From Protea cynaroides (lineage: Eukaryota > Streptophyta > Magnoliopsida > Proteales > Proteaceae), in contig CM053267.1 in NCBI GenBank assembly GCA_028583415.1, positions 42,644,834-42,708,833 on the forward strand: a stretch of DNA of 64,000 nt. The letters are read 5' to 3'. This document shows, in pieces, positions 62,227-64,000 of the stretch (positions within the stretch are counted from its first letter, which is position 1; each line of letters starts with the position of its first letter). The notes below the pieces were generated by a model. That model saw only the letters and a program-made list of their open reading frames with translations, did no database searches and was not told where the DNA came from. A program made the translations under genes and the position numbers.

Positions 62227-63633
62227 ACACTGATCCCATTCCTACCGTTGCAACTGCCTCCACTACTATCCCTCTTTAATGGCACAACCGGCTTGATCAC
62301 TTGTCTCTGTCTAAGATGAAAGCTCTTTTCCCTAGTTGCAAGAACGTGAGGCTTGTGAATTAGGGAAACATCACCGTTCTTCTTTCCCTACTAGTACTAC
62401 ACCTAGGAGTTCTATCCCTTTTTCTTTAGTCCATTTTGATATTTGGGGTCCTTGTCATATCCCTAATAGGCTAGGGCCTTCTTATTTTGTAACCTTTGTG
62501 GATGATTTTTCCAGGATGACCTAACTCTATTTAATTAAAGATCGTTCTAAGTTACTTACTTATTTTCAAGGGTTTTATAATGAAATTTTAAATCAATTTG
62601 GGGTTTCCATTAAGCTCTTACATACAGACAATGCTCTTGAATATGTTCAAACGGCTGTTTTTGATTTTTGTTCTAATCATGGCATAATACACCATACTAA
62701 TTATGCCTATACCCCTCAACAAAATGGGGTTGTTGAACGTAAAAATCAACATCTTTTGGATATTGCTCGATCTCTGATGTTTCATATGAATGTGCCTAGA
62801 TTTTATTGGTGTGATGCCATTCTGACTGCTTGTTATCTTATTAATCGGATGCCCTCTTCTGTTTTACACAATAAAATTCCCTTCCGTCTTCTTTATCTTG
62901 ATACTTCCTTATTTCATGTCTATCCTAGAGTTTTTGGTAATACTTGTTTTGTTCATATCATGCATCCTAAATTGGAAAAACTTGCTCCTCGCTCTCTTAA
63001 GTGTATTTTTCTTAGTAATTCCCGTACTCAAAAAAGGTAAAGATTTTTTTGATCCTACTATTAAACGTTACTATATCAGTCCTGATGTTACTTTCTTTGA
63101 AGACGGACCATACTATCCGGTTACGGTGCCGACTCCTTTCCCTCTCCCTCTCTCACCTGATGATTCCAAACTGCCAATCCCTACCATCATACCTGATGAT
63201 TTTGAACCACCATCTGACCACACCTTACCATCTGACCCTCCACCTCCCCTGCAAGTTTATACACGATGTCATCCAGTGGCTCCAACTACTACTGCACCAG
63301 CTGCTCCTCCAACTACTACTACTCCTCTTGATCCTAAGGTCTCTTCTGATCTCCCTATTGCTCTACGTAAAGGTATTCGTACTTGTACTCAACTTTCTTT
63401 AGTTACTTTTCCTATTGAGCATTTTGTTTCTACAGCCTACCTTCCTCGTTGTCACCAAAATTTGGTTCACTCCTTCTCTACTACCTTTGTTCCTACTTCT
63501 CTTTCTCAAGCTTTGTCCCACCTAGGGTGGAAAGCAGCAATGGATGCTCTGATGGAACGCCAAACTTGGACTCTTGTCGATCTCCCTTAGGGTCACTCGG
63601 TTGTTCATTGCAGAAGGGTATATACAGTTAAAC
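62227..63633 (+). pseudogene. Integrase and early reverse transcriptase of second copia element
   Basis: Contains SLVHFDIWGPCHIPNRLGP and FVTFVDDFSRMT, DIARSLMFHMNVPRFYWCDA, LKCIFLSNSRTQK, then a Pro/Thr-rich linker and RQTWTLVDLP. It has stops at about 62360, 62521 and 63588, and a frame change near 63037. It ends at the junction with the next element. Confidence 0.85.
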
Positions 63634-63635
63634 TA

Positions 63636-64000
63636 TGATGCAATCCAAGAACCAGCCGTGAATCAGTCCAAGAACCAACATAAGGACCAACCGACATTGG
63701 TCTATGGAACCAGCCAAAAACCAAGCCAAAACACTATTCACGGTAATGGTTACGTGAACAGTACCTACAGAATCTTTTTGGTAATATTTTGTTTCTCTCT
63801 TTTGTTATTTATTTCCTAAAGTTAGTTTAGATTTTATTTCCTAAGTTGATTTAATTTATGAGTCAATCTTAGTTGTTTCATTGTTTTAGAAACTTTTCTA
63901 TTCTCTATAAAGAAAGTTTCTGTTTAGTTTCCTAAAAGTTGTTTTAAAAACTTTCTTATTCTCTATAAAGGAAATTTCTGTTTCAGTTTTGAAAATCCTA
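63636..64000 (+). repeat. Probable LTR start of another element, running off the window
   Basis: The copia homology stops abruptly, and a new sequence starts with TG (tgatgcaatccaagaaccag). It continues with a T-rich promoter-like region and two copies of ttctattctctataaagaaa / ttcttattctctataaagga. This looks like a 5' LTR, but the other end is outside the window. Confidence 0.45.

Larger units (their letters stand above)
59167..63635 (+). mobile_element. Second copia element of the same family, decayed and truncated
   Basis: A 5' LTR (59167-59524), then gag, protease and integrase pieces, closely related to the element at 47-52 kb (MTDPKPTKVQIISIKLKGVS). The copy ends in the early reverse transcriptase region, about 50 bp after LVDLP, where new sequence starts at about 63634. 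No 3' LTR is in the window. Many stops and frame changes. Interrupted by a hAT element at 61333-62218. Confidence 0.85.

Overview
This window is nuclear DNA from a flowering plant. The evidence is a plant-specific intronless PPR gene, GT-AG split exons of a plastid-type DUF21/CBS/CorC protein, Ty1/copia elements primed by initiator-Met tRNA, an Au-like SINE, hAT and Mutator-like elements, and AT-rich spacers full of microsatellites. The species cannot be fixed from this. The TE-swollen introns fit a woody dicot or an early-diverging angiosperm. No bacterial-type features are present.

Layout. 1-12.5 kb is gene-free repeat territory. It holds three copies of a hairpin-ended short repeat (a fourth lies near 27.2 kb), LTR remnants, a hAT-type MITE with an exact 8-bp target duplication (7765-8411), and a Mutator-like element with an exact 9-bp duplication (9036-12460) that carries a second concentric pair of long inverted repeats and captured gene pieces. 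A P-class PPR gene occupies 12963-15719 (+), preceded by short upstream ORFs and probably followed by a 3' UTR intron. 16820-18694 is another Mutator-like element with a proline/serine-rich reading frame. 18.7-29.2 kb holds no recognisable gene. A small single-exon plant gene of unknown function lies at 29300-29671 (+).

From 29918 to 58033 the minus strand carries eight exons of a CBS/CorC-HlyC (DUF21-type) protein. Its 5' exons lie beyond the right edge or were not recognised. Its introns are the main TE reservoir: a 1.8-kb Mutator-like element with purine-strand tandem repeats (32389-34190), a broken copia fragment (35280-37627), a 5'-truncated Au-like SINE with a 17-bp target duplication (39469-39610), a non-autonomous LTR element with minisatellite filling (41467-44028), and an 11.5-kb intron. 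That large intron contains a head-to-head palindrome of two hAT 3' halves (46799-57852), which itself holds a complete but broken copia element (47151-52517). The exon at 32083-32239 carries two apparent 1-nt deletions, so the gene is damaged or the sequence has errors there.

59167-63635 is a second, more decayed copia element of the same family on the plus strand. It is interrupted by a non-autonomous hAT element (61333-62218, exact 8-bp duplication) and cut off by another LTR-like sequence that runs off the window.

The most notable structures are the hAT palindrome (with a 396-bp block identical between arms, amid roughly 5% divergence elsewhere, and an empty-site copy of the copia insertion in the other arm), a compensated hairpin at the same offset in the LTRs of both copia copies, the hairpin-ended MITE family, and the nested Mutator-like elements with captured exons. 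All alignments were made by eye.
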